Origin: Amycolatopsis sp.
GTDB taxonomy: Bacteria > Actinomycetota > Actinomycetes > Mycobacteriales > Pseudonocardiaceae
Direction of reading: 5' to 3'
Assembly (NCBI RefSeq): GCF_025464955.1
Contig: NZ_JAODNM010000030.1
Span: 205,126 to 269,125 of the forward strand
DNA length: 64,000 nt
Both the position numbers and the translations under genes were made by a program. Below the pieces are notes generated by a model. That model worked only from the letters and a program-made list of their open reading frames with translations. It was not told the origin of the DNA and ran no database searches. Below are positions 25,252 to 33,208 of this stretch, piece by piece. How positions within the stretch are numbered: position 1 is the stretch's first letter; each line of letters starts with the position of its first letter.

Positions 25252-26496
25252 TCACGGCCGGGCCGCCGTCGTGGCCCTCGCCGCGGCGATCGCGGCTACC
25301 CGTTCCATTTCGTTGCCCACGATCATGAGTCCTTCGTCCACGCCCATCCCCGGTTTCGCCAGGACCTGCGCTGCGCCACAGGCCATCGCGAGCTGGGCGG
25401 TGACCTGTGCCGAGCGCTCGGTCTCGTTGCAGGTTCCCCCGCAGTAAGCGAGCAGCCCCCGCTCGCGGACAAGCAGCATCGCCTCGACCGTGTTGGTGAG
25501 CCCGCCCAGGTCGGGAGTCTTGACGTGGATGACGTCCGCGGCGCCCGCACCGGTGAACAGCTCGATGTCCTCGAACGTGTTGCACCATTCGTCGACGGCG
25601 ATGCGCACGGGTGAGCCGATCCGCCGCAACGCCGCCCGCAGCCGCACGTAGGTGTCGATCTGGGCGTCCCGGTTGCCGGCGTCGATCGGGTGCTCGACGA
25701 CCAGGTCGTGCGGCGCGGCGATTTCGCCCAGCCGGGCGAGATAGTCCGCCACCGCGGTCACGTCCCCGTCGAAGGCCAGCCCGATGGTGCCGTAGGTGTC
25801 GAAGTAAAGCCGGGGCAGGTAGGTGTCGTCGCCGCGCAGCTTCGCGATCCGGTCGACGACCCAGCGCACGTAGTCCTGCAACAGTTCGCCGCGGCGGCCC
25901 AGCAAGCCGTCGACCTGATTGATCAGGCCGTGCGGCAGCACGTCCACCCGCTTGAGGATCATCTTGTCGACGCCGTTGTAGCGGTCTTCCCCGCATTGGG
26001 CGAACACAGGCACCGGAGTCAGCTCCACACCGGTGGTGTACTCGTCGCGAACGACCTCGGCCATGGTGAGGCTACGTGCGCGGGCGACGGCGTCGAGGAC
26101 CGCCTGCGTTACCCCGTAACGAATCGCGGTGTGCAGGGGGCGCGCGTCGACAGCGCGTGCCAGTTCGCGGAAGGAACTGAGCTCGGCGCCCTTGAGCAAT
26201 GGCGTGAGCTCCCGTGTGATGTCCAGGCGCGCGGACTCCGCCTTGAACACCGGATCCCGCCCGCCGACGCCGCTGTACTGCACCTCCGCGCAGTCGCCGT
26301 GGGCGAAGGAGCCGTCTTCGAGCAGCAACAGCACCGACAGCGCCTCACCGGCCTGCCGGACCGCGGTGAAGCCTTCGGTGTGCGGGTCGCCGAGGTAGCC
26401 GAACCCGTCGTGGGCGGCGCCGGCTCTGATGGCCGCCTGGTCGTCGGTGAAGAACCCCGAGCGAACCGGCAGGGTGAGTACGTCGACGATTTTCAT
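25252..26496 (-). CDS. mal: Methylaspartate ammonia-lyase
   Basis: A 414-residue enolase-superfamily enzyme that removes ammonia from (2S,3S)-3-methylaspartate to give mesaconate. The family signatures are strong: QCGEDRYNGVDKMILKRVDV, LPHGLIN (catalytic His189), LYFDTYGTIG, VDEWCNTFEDI, KTPDLGG (base Lys326), YCGGTCNETE and KPGMGVDEGLMI. No glutamate mutase genes are nearby, so it is not part of the usual glutamate fermentation route. It is last in the operon that starts with a peptide ABC importer, 52 bp after the isoaspartyl peptidase-like gene. Confidence 0.93.
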   Translation of the reverse strand: MKIVDVLTLPVRSGFFTDDQAAIRAGAAHDGFGYLGDPHTEGFTAVRQAGEALSVLLLLEDGSFAHGDCAEVQYSGVGGRDPVFKAESARLDITRELTPLLKGAELSSFRELARAVDARPLHTAIRYGVTQAVLDAVARARSLTMAEVVRDEYTTGVELTPVPVFAQCGEDRYNGVDKMILKRVDVLPHGLINQVDGLLGRRGELLQDYVRWVVDRIAKLRGDDTYLPRLYFDTYGTIGLAFDGDVTAVADYLARLGEIAAPHDLVVEHPIDAGNRDAQIDTYVRLRAALRRIGSPVRIAVDEWCNTFEDIELFTGAGAADVIHVKTPDLGGLTNTVEAMLLVRERGLLAYCGGTCNETERSAQVTAQLAMACGAAQVLAKPGMGVDEGLMIVGNEMERVAAIAAARATTAARP

Positions 26497-26548
26497 TCGG
26501 CCGGTCCTTGGCACAGCGCCGATGCCGCCACCGGTCGCGACGACGTCT

Positions 26549-27496
26549 TCATAGCACGCTCCGGGGGAGGAACTCGGGCTCGGTGGAGGAGTCCGTCATG
26601 ACCACGTAGACCGAGCCGTCCTGGCCGGACGCCGCCCCGTGCCGCCCGTCCGGGGTGAGTGCGAGACACCGCAGTTCGGCGCGGAAGTCGTCCGGCAGGG
26701 TCGCCGCGTCCGCCAGCATCGCCAGGCAGGCTTCGGTGGGGTCGAGCCCGCGCGCGAGCTCGGTGACGATCGCGCGGGCGCCGACCGAACGCATGCTCAG
26801 CTCGCCGCGACCGGTGCAGGCCGATCCGCCGTACCGCACGTCGGCGTAGTTGCCCGCGCCCGGTAGCGCGGAATCGCCGACCCGGCCCGGATACTTCCAC
26901 GGATAGCCGCTGGTGGACACGCCAACGACCAGTTCACCCGAGCTGTCCAGCGCCAGCACGTTGATGGTGCCCCACGGCCCGTCGTGCGGCGCGAAGTGGT
27001 TGACCAGTTCGAGTGCGCTCTGCCGGTACCGTGCGTCGCCCTGCTGGGCCGCGGTCTGCTCCCCTTCGACGGACTCGCCCGAAGTCTGCAGCGCCGTGTG
27101 GAACAGCTTCTTCGCCGCGTCGGTCAGCAGCTCCGCCCGTTCGAACCCGTTCTCTTCGGCGAACAGCTCCGCGCCCGGACCGACGAGCAGGCTGTGCTGT
27201 GGCAGGCGTTCCAGCACGGCCCGCGCGATCGAAATCGGGTTCGGGAAGCCCCGCACCGCACCGACCGCGCCGAAGGCCCTCGTCGAACCGATCATCACCG
27301 ATGCGTCGAGCTCCACCACGCCCTGCGCGTTCGGCAGGCCGCCGGTACCGACATAGTGATCGTCCACATTGTCCTCACAGCACCGCAGCGCGGTTTCGAC
27401 CGCGTCCAGCGCGGAGCCGCCGCGGGCGAGGATCGCCATCGCGGCCGGCAGCCCGGCCTCGCTGCGCTCGCTCCCGATGACGATGGGCCGGCTCAT
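26549..27496 (-). CDS. Isoaspartyl peptidase/N-glycosylasparaginase-like Ntn hydrolase
   Basis: A 315-residue threonine hydrolase of peptidase family T2. The N-terminal half has LDAVETALRCCEDN and VGTGGLPNAQG. The autocleavage/nucleophile Thr lies in PWGTINVLALD, followed by STSGYPWKYPGRVGDSALPGAG and the CTGRGE binding loop. Relatives cleave beta-aspartyl peptides or GlcNAc-Asn. ATG 27496 overlaps the stop of the ABC ATPase gene (ATGA). Its place next to methylaspartase suggests release of aspartyl or methylaspartyl units from peptides. Confidence 0.9.
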   Translation of the reverse strand: MSRPIVIGSERSEAGLPAAMAILARGGSALDAVETALRCCEDNVDDHYVGTGGLPNAQGVVELDASVMIGSTRAFGAVGAVRGFPNPISIARAVLERLPQHSLLVGPGAELFAEENGFERAELLTDAAKKLFHTALQTSGESVEGEQTAAQQGDARYRQSALELVNHFAPHDGPWGTINVLALDSSGELVVGVSTSGYPWKYPGRVGDSALPGAGNYADVRYGGSACTGRGELSMRSVGARAIVTELARGLDPTEACLAMLADAATLPDDFRAELRCLALTPDGRHGAASGQDGSVYVVMTDSSTEPEFLPRSVL

Positions 27497-28530
27497 GCGA
27501 TCACCCCGGTGGTGCGGGCGGTGACGTGGACACACGCCGCGCTCCGGCCTGCCGCACGCGGGTCGTCCAGCAGACTCGGCTCGTCGACGCATCCCGCCAC
27601 GATCGCCGGGCATCGGTCGAGATACCGGCACGGGCTGGTGCCGGCGGACTTCGCGGACATCGAAACCTCTTCTCGTGTAATGACTCCCGGGTCCCCAGGC
27701 GGGTCCCCGGTGTCCGCCGTCTCGCTCGTCGCGTCGAGCCGGGGGACCGAACTGAGGAGCAGTTTGGTGTAGGGATGAACGGGGTCGTCGAAGACCGTGT
27801 CGGTCGCCCCGGTTTCGACGATCCGGCCGCGGTACATCACCGCCGTCCGGTCGCTGATCTGGCGGACCACCGCCATGTTGTGCGATACGAAGATCACCGA
27901 CAGCTCCAGGGTCCGCTGGAGATCGGAGAGCAGGTTGATGATGTTGGCCTGTACCGAGACGTCGAGCGCCGACACCGGTTCGTCCGCGATCAGCACCTCG
28001 GGTTCCAGGGCGAGCGCGCGGGCGATCCCGACGCGCTGCCGCTGCCCGCCCGAGAACTGGCGCGGTCGCTGTTCCAGCGCCCGCTGGGGCAGCCCCACCA
28101 GGTGCATCAGCTCTCGACAGCGCGCGGCGACTTGGTCGCGGGGCACGAGGTTGTGGTACCGCAGCAGTTCGGCGAGCATCTGGCCGACCGTCATCCGCGG
28201 GTTCAGCGAGCTGTAGGGATCCTGGAACACCATCTGCAGCGCGCGTTGCTGGGCCCTGGTGCGCCGCGCGGGTAGCGCCGTGCCCTGGTACCGGACGACC
28301 CCGGCGGTCAGCGGATGGAGACCGACCAGACTTCGCGCCAAAGTTGACTTCCCGCAGCCGGACTCGCCCACCAGGCCGAGTGTTTCTCCCCGGTGCAGCA
28401 CCAGATCCACCCCGTCGACGGCCTTGTTGGCCGTGGGCTTCCGGCCGAAGAGCCGGTCGGTGACCGAGACCGGGGAGGTGAAATGTCGGGACAGGCCTTC
28501 GACCGAGAGGATCTCGCTTCCGGTAGTCAC
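27493..28530 (-). CDS. Oligopeptide-type ABC ATPase (DppF-like), system 1
   Basis: A 345-residue nucleotide-binding subunit of a Dpp/Opp/Ni-type importer. Walker [10 protein letters not shown], signature FSGGQRQR, Walker B VLIADEP and the C-terminal oligopeptide-transporter extension with CRYLDRCPAIVAGC are present. The GTG at 28530 is chosen because it overlaps the previous stop (GTGA); a GTG one codon earlier is possible. It powers the permeases at 29537-31329 together with the ATPase at 28527. Confidence 0.92.
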   Translation of the reverse strand: MTTGSEILSVEGLSRHFTSPVSVTDRLFGRKPTANKAVDGVDLVLHRGETLGLVGESGCGKSTLARSLVGLHPLTAGVVRYQGTALPARRTRAQQRALQMVFQDPYSSLNPRMTVGQMLAELLRYHNLVPRDQVAARCRELMHLVGLPQRALEQRPRQFSGGQRQRVGIARALALEPEVLIADEPVSALDVSVQANIINLLSDLQRTLELSVIFVSHNMAVVRQISDRTAVMYRGRIVETGATDTVFDDPVHPYTKLLLSSVPRLDATSETADTGDPPGDPGVITREEVSMSAKSAGTSPCRYLDRCPAIVAGCVDEPSLLDDPRAAGRSAACVHVTARTTGVIA

Positions 28531-29540
28531 CACTGGGCCGCTCCTTCCCCGGTGATCAGCATCGGCCAGGTTCGCGCGGTTTCGGTCCGCAGGCAGGCGC
28601 TGTGGCCGCTCGCGGTCGGCACGGGTTCGGGCTCCGCCGTACGGCACTCGTCCGCCACGAAGGGGCAGCGCGGCGCGAACGAGCAACCGAGCACGGTTTC
28701 ACTGAGGTCGGGCGGCTGCCCAGGGATGGCGAGCAGCCGCGCGGCCCGGTGGTCCGGATCGGGTACCGAACGCAGCAGGGAGAACGTGTATGGGTGTTCG
28801 GGGGCGGTGATCAGGTCGGGCAGCCTGCCCGACTCCGCAATCTTGCCCGCGTACATGACATAGAGCCGGGAACAGGTCTGGCTCACGACCGCGAGATCGT
28901 GGCTCACGAGCAGAAGCCCGACGTGCTCGTCGCGGCGGAGTTGCCGGAGCAGGGCGAGCACCTGGGCCTGGATGGTCACGTCGAGCGCGGTGGTCGGCTC
29001 GTCGGCGAGGATCAGCCGTGGCTTGGTGGACAACGCGATCGCGATGCAGATCCGTTGGCGCATCCCGCCGGACAGCTCGTGCGGGTACAGCTCGTAGCGG
29101 CGCTCCGGGTCGGCAATGCCCACCTCGCGCATCAGGTCGACAGCGATGGACTTGGCTTCGCCACGCGACTTGCCGAGCCTGCGCAGCGGGGTCTCCGCGA
29201 TCTGGTCACCCACCCGGTGCACGGGGTTGAGCGCGGTCAGGGAGTCCTGGAAGATCATGGCCATCGTGTCGGTCAGCTTGCGGCGCAACCGTTTCGCGGG
29301 CAACCCCGTGACGTCCTCGCCGTCGATCAGCACCGTGCCCGACGTGATCTTCGCCGGCCGCGGCAGCAGGCCCAGCAGGGCACGCAACGTCAGGCTCTTG
29401 CCGGAGCCCGACTCGCCGACCAGGCCGACGGACTCTCCGGCGTCCACGGCCAGCGAAACACCGCGCACGGCGTGCAACCGGCCGTGCGGCAACGGAATCT
29501 CCACGTGCAGGTCCCGGACTTCGAGCACCGGCGCGGTCAT
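28527..29540 (-). CDS. Oligopeptide-type ABC ATPase (DppD-like), system 1
   Basis: A 337-residue partner ATPase. Walker A is GESGSGKS, signature LSGGMRQR, Walker B LILADEP, with the C-terminal Cys-containing extension CSFAPRCPFVADEC seen in DppD/OppD. It overlaps the upstream permease gene by 4 bp (ATGA) and the downstream ATPase gene by 4 bp, so the order SBP-permease-permease-DppD-DppF is that of a complete dipeptide importer. Confidence 0.92.
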   Translation of the reverse strand: MTAPVLEVRDLHVEIPLPHGRLHAVRGVSLAVDAGESVGLVGESGSGKSLTLRALLGLLPRPAKITSGTVLIDGEDVTGLPAKRLRRKLTDTMAMIFQDSLTALNPVHRVGDQIAETPLRRLGKSRGEAKSIAVDLMREVGIADPERRYELYPHELSGGMRQRICIAIALSTKPRLILADEPTTALDVTIQAQVLALLRQLRRDEHVGLLLVSHDLAVVSQTCSRLYVMYAGKIAESGRLPDLITAPEHPYTFSLLRSVPDPDHRAARLLAIPGQPPDLSETVLGCSFAPRCPFVADECRTAEPEPVPTASGHSACLRTETARTWPMLITGEGAAQW

Positions 29541-30391
29541 CGGTTCGCCTTGTCGACGATGCCGTCGGCGATCAGCGCCAGCGCGAGCCCCGTGAGTACC
29601 ACCGCGAGTCCCGGAATCGTGGACATGTACCACTTCGTGAGGATGAACTGTTGTCCTTCCTGGATCATCGTGCCCCAATCCGGGTTGGGTGGTGGCACGC
29701 CGAGGCCGAGAAAGCCGAGAGTCACGATCGCCAGCAGGGTGAGCACGATGTCGCTCATGGAGAACACGAACGGCTGCAGGATCACGTTCGGCAGCAGGTG
29801 CCGGATCAGGATCCGCCAGGTCGGCAGGCCGCTGGCCCTGGCCGCCAGCGCGTACTCCTGTTCCTTGGCGACCAGCACCTGAGCGCGCACGATGCGGCAG
29901 TAGGCGACCCAGCCCACGAGCGTGATGGCGGTGTAGATGCTGGAGGTCCCCGGTCCCATCGCGAACACGAGCGCGATGACCAGTACCAGGAACGGGAATG
30001 CGATCACCATGTCCACGATGCGCCCGATGACGGTGTCGAGCCAGCCGCCGAACCAGCCGGCGACCAAGCCGATCAGGCTGCCGAGGATGAATGGCGAGAC
30101 GACCGCCAGCACACCGATACGGAGGTCGACCCGGGCCCCGTAGAGCAACCGGGACAGCACGTCGCGGCCGAGCGAGTCGGTGCCGAACAGGTGACCCGGC
30201 GAGCCGGGCGGGAGGAACGCGCCGGCGAGGTTCTGGGCGGTGGGGTCGTACTTCGTGAGCAGCGGCGCGCACAGGGCGCACAGCACGATGAGGCCGAACA
30301 GGACCAGGCCCGAGACGAGCGGCGCGTTCCACCGGTCGCGTCGCCGGCGGGCGGCCACCGGCGCGGCGGGTTCGAGGATCGTAGGGGTCAT
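29537..30391 (-). CDS. ABC permease (DppC-like), system 1
   Basis: A 284-residue permease with about six helices. It has the DppC N-terminal region FGTDSLGRDVLSRLLYGAR, and the EAA cytoplasmic loop with AARASGLPTWRILIRHLLPN contacts the ATPases. The C-terminus has GLGVPPPNPDWGTMI, typical of DppC. ATG 30391 overlaps the upstream permease stop by 4 bp. Confidence 0.92.
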   Translation of the reverse strand: MTPTILEPAAPVAARRRRDRWNAPLVSGLVLFGLIVLCALCAPLLTKYDPTAQNLAGAFLPPGSPGHLFGTDSLGRDVLSRLLYGARVDLRIGVLAVVSPFILGSLIGLVAGWFGGWLDTVIGRIVDMVIAFPFLVLVIALVFAMGPGTSSIYTAITLVGWVAYCRIVRAQVLVAKEQEYALAARASGLPTWRILIRHLLPNVILQPFVFSMSDIVLTLLAIVTLGFLGLGVPPPNPDWGTMIQEGQQFILTKWYMSTIPGLAVVLTGLALALIADGIVDKANR

Positions 30392-31329
30392 GCGAGCTTG
30401 ACCCGGGGGTCGAGGGCGGCGTGCGTCACGTCGGTGAGCAGGTTCACCGCGACGACCATGATCGCGAAGACCAGCGTGATTCCCTGCACAGTGGGGAAAT
30501 CCCTTCCGAGAATGGAGTTGATCATCTGCTGGCCGATGCCCGGCAGGGAGAAGACGCGCTCGACGACCAGGGTGGATCCGGTGAGGTAGGCGATGTTCAC
30601 ACCCAGGACCGTGACCGAGGAGACCGCGGCGTTGCGCAACGCATGCCCGAACACCACCCGAGCGGTGCTGATCCCCTTGGCGTGCGCGGTCACGATGTAG
30701 TCGCTGCCGAGCACGTCGATCATGCTGGCCCGCAGGCTGCGGATCAGGATCGGGGCCAGCGTGAGCGAGATCGTGATTCCCGGCAGCACCATGCTCCGGA
30801 TGTGACCGGCCAGGTCGTCGCCGAATCCGCCCACCGGGAACCAGCCCAGTTTCAGGCCGAACACGAGGATCAGCATGATGCCGAGCCAGAAAGCCGGCAG
30901 GCCGAGACCGACGACGGGGACAGCGCGGATGACGGCGTCGGCAGCGCCACCCCTCCGGGCCGCGGCCAGTACGGCGAGCGGCACCGCGATCAGCAGCGTG
31001 CACACGGTGCCCGACACCAAGAGCCACAGTGTCGTCGGCAGACTGGTGGAGATCAGCCCGCTCACCGAGCTGTCGTACACATAGGAGTATCCGAAGTTGC
31101 CATGGAACAGGTGGCTCAGGAACGTCAGGTACTGCGTCCACAGTGGCTGGTCGAGCCCCAGCTGAGCGCGCAGCTCCTGCACCGCCTGCGGAGTAGCGTG
31201 GCTGCCGAGCAGTGTCGCCGCCGGATCGCCGGGTATCAGCCGGATCAGAAAGAACACGATCAGGCTGATACCGAGCAGTACCGGGATCAGCGACACCAGC
31301 CGCCGAAGGGTGTAGATCACGTAGGTCAT
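30388..31329 (-). CDS. ABC permease (DppB-like), system 1
   Basis: A 313-residue permease with the DppB N-terminus (LRRLVSLIPVLLGISLIVFF, RLIPGDPAATLLG) and the EAA loop TAHAKGISTARVVFGHALRN. The GLPGIG turn near the end is typical of DppB. It begins 15 bp after the substrate-binding protein gene and forms the membrane channel with the DppC-like subunit. Confidence 0.92.
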   Translation of the reverse strand: MTYVIYTLRRLVSLIPVLLGISLIVFFLIRLIPGDPAATLLGSHATPQAVQELRAQLGLDQPLWTQYLTFLSHLFHGNFGYSYVYDSSVSGLISTSLPTTLWLLVSGTVCTLLIAVPLAVLAAARRGGAADAVIRAVPVVGLGLPAFWLGIMLILVFGLKLGWFPVGGFGDDLAGHIRSMVLPGITISLTLAPILIRSLRASMIDVLGSDYIVTAHAKGISTARVVFGHALRNAAVSSVTVLGVNIAYLTGSTLVVERVFSLPGIGQQMINSILGRDFPTVQGITLVFAIMVVAVNLLTDVTHAALDPRVKLA

Positions 31330-31344
31330 CGGGCGCTCGTTCCG

Positions 31345-32964
31345 TTACAGCGTGACGTCTTCGAGGTGGTAGTAGCCGGTGGGCAGCACCTTGAAGCCCT
31401 TCACCTTGTCCGAGGCCGAATACGGGAACGGGGTGTAGAAGAGGAACCCGAGGAACGCCGAGTCGGCGGCCTGCTGCTGGATCTGGTTGTACAGCGTCTG
31501 CCGTTTGCCCTTGTCGAACTCCCGCTGTGCCTGGTGCAGCAGCTCGATCAGCTGCGGGTTGTTGTAGGCGGTGTCGAACGAGTGCCCGCCGGAGGTCGGG
31601 TCGAGCGCGAACTGCACCAGTTCGTCGGGATCGGCCAGGTCCATCGTCCAGTACGAGTGCGCGATCTCGTAGTCGAGCTTCGTGGTCAGGTCGTGCTGCG
31701 CGCTCGAGTCGACGTTCTGGATGTTCATCGTGATGCCGAGCTCTTTCAGTGACGCCTGCAGGATCTGTGCGATCGCCGAGTCGACGGAGTCGCCCGACAT
31801 TGCGAGGTAGGTCGTGGTGAAACCGTGCGGCACGCTGGACTGCGCGAGCTCCTGGCGGGCCTTGTCCATGTTGTAGGTGATGCCCTGGCAGTTCTTGTCG
31901 TAGTAGGGCGCCGAGGGCATCATGAACGAGTTCGCCGGCTGGCCGTTCCCGAACAGGATGTTCTTGACCATCGATTCGCGGTCCAACGCGTAGGAGATGG
32001 CGCGCCGTACGTGGATGTCCGCGTACGGGGTCTTGTTCTGGTTCATCAGGATGTAGTCGGTCCGGGTCGACGGGAAGAGGTCGACCTGCACGCCGGGCTG
32101 GGCCTTGAGCTGGCTGATGCTGGAGAAGGGCGGCGCCTCGTTGATCTGCGCCTGGCCGCCCTGCAGCTGGATTGCGCGCGAGTTGTCGTCCGGCACGACC
32201 TTCCAGGTCACGGTGTCGACGCCCGGCTTGCCGGGCTGCCAGTAGGTCGGGTTCTTCTTGAGCCGGATGAGGTTGCCCTTCTGCCACGTGTCCCACCTGA
32301 AGGGTCCGGTGGCGACCGGCGCGGCGTAGAAGGCGGCCTTGCTCTTGCCGCCGTAGTCCTTCGGGACGATGCCGTTGTTGGGGCAGCTCAGATCGGCCAG
32401 CAGTGGGGCCCAGGGGTAATTGGTTGTCACGACCACGGTGCTCGCGTCCGGTGTGGACACCTCTTTGATGGCGGAGTTGATGAACTCCCAGCCGCCGTGG
32501 GTCTTGCTCGACTCGTCGATGGAGAACTTCACGTCCGCCGATGTCAACGGTTGTCCATTGTGGAACTTGACGCCCTGGCGCAGCTTGAGCGTGCAGGTGA
32601 GGTTGTCCGGCGACATCTGGTAGCTCTCGGCGAGCCACGGCTTGACGCCCTGACCATCGTCGGTCATTGCCACGAGGCATTCGTACATCTGCTGGTACAC
32701 CCACAGCGACGCGTTGCTGAACACCATGGTCTTGTCCATGTCCACCGAGTCCTGGGCCCGCACGATGACGAGGTCACCGCCGTTTCCGCCCGAACCGCCC
32801 GATGAGGACGAACCACATGCGGCGAGCAGAGGTGTGGCCGCGAAGGCGCCGACTCCCAGTGCGCCCAGCTGGAGCATCCGCCGCCGGCTGATCGCCGGTA
32901 CCCGAAGCTCGGCCGGAATCCTTGTGGGGGCGGGATTCGGGGCTTCGGCACTCTGATCGGACAT
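31345..32964 (-). CDS. Peptide-type ABC substrate-binding lipoprotein (SBP family 5), system 1
   Basis: A 539-residue binding protein. The N-terminus has a Tat-type SRRRMLQLGA followed by the lipobox LAAC, so it is probably exported folded and lipid-anchored. The body is SBP family 5 (LAESYQMSPDNLTCTLKLRQ, GVKFHNGQPLTSADVKFS, ISYALDRESMV). It is the first gene of the importer-isoaspartyl peptidase-methylaspartase operon, so its ligand may be aspartyl or methylaspartyl peptides. That ligand is inferred, not seen. Confidence 0.9.
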   Translation of the reverse strand: MSDQSAEAPNPAPTRIPAELRVPAISRRRMLQLGALGVGAFAATPLLAACGSSSSGGSGGNGGDLVIVRAQDSVDMDKTMVFSNASLWVYQQMYECLVAMTDDGQGVKPWLAESYQMSPDNLTCTLKLRQGVKFHNGQPLTSADVKFSIDESSKTHGGWEFINSAIKEVSTPDASTVVVTTNYPWAPLLADLSCPNNGIVPKDYGGKSKAAFYAAPVATGPFRWDTWQKGNLIRLKKNPTYWQPGKPGVDTVTWKVVPDDNSRAIQLQGGQAQINEAPPFSSISQLKAQPGVQVDLFPSTRTDYILMNQNKTPYADIHVRRAISYALDRESMVKNILFGNGQPANSFMMPSAPYYDKNCQGITYNMDKARQELAQSSVPHGFTTTYLAMSGDSVDSAIAQILQASLKELGITMNIQNVDSSAQHDLTTKLDYEIAHSYWTMDLADPDELVQFALDPTSGGHSFDTAYNNPQLIELLHQAQREFDKGKRQTLYNQIQQQAADSAFLGFLFYTPFPYSASDKVKGFKVLPTGYYHLEDVTL

Positions 32965-33058
32965 ACCGGCTCCTTTGTAAGATCACGGTTCCGCGGCGCG
33001 CTCCGGGCCCGGCACGGAGCAGCGATCAGCATTGAAGCATCAGCACGTTTCGAAGAGA

Positions 33059-33085
33059 TTACGTACCAGTTCCTGACATACGTAA
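33059..33085. promoter_or_regulatory. Inverted repeat in the divergent 33-kb promoter region
   Basis: TTACGTA (33059-33065) and TACGTAA (33079-33085) are perfect 7-bp repeats with a 13-bp spacer. They lie in the 244-bp gap between the SBP gene (minus) and the reductase-amidase fusion (plus). The spacing fits a two-turn regulator site. Which regulator uses it is unknown; LacI, Lrp and GntR proteins are all encoded in the island. Nothing else was recognised in this gap. Confidence 0.4.
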
Positions 33086-33208
33086 AGCGTGATGGCCCGG
33101 TTCGGCATCATCCGCAATGAAAACGAAGGCTAGATCACTCCACTCGATTTGGGTAGTGTCGATTTCGGAACCCTCGCCCAGAGCGGGGAACGACCCCGAG
33201 GCGGGCCC

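Noticed and set aside
29537..32704. One 1,055-residue protein from a single minus-strand frame
   Set aside because: Only its last 284 residues form a DppC permease; the rest is a shadow of the DppB and binding-protein genes.
33071..33080. TCCTGACATA shared between the 33-kb and 59-kb promoter regions as an island-wide operator
   Set aside because: Only ten bases match, the orientation relative to the genes differs, and TGACA may simply be -35 boxes.
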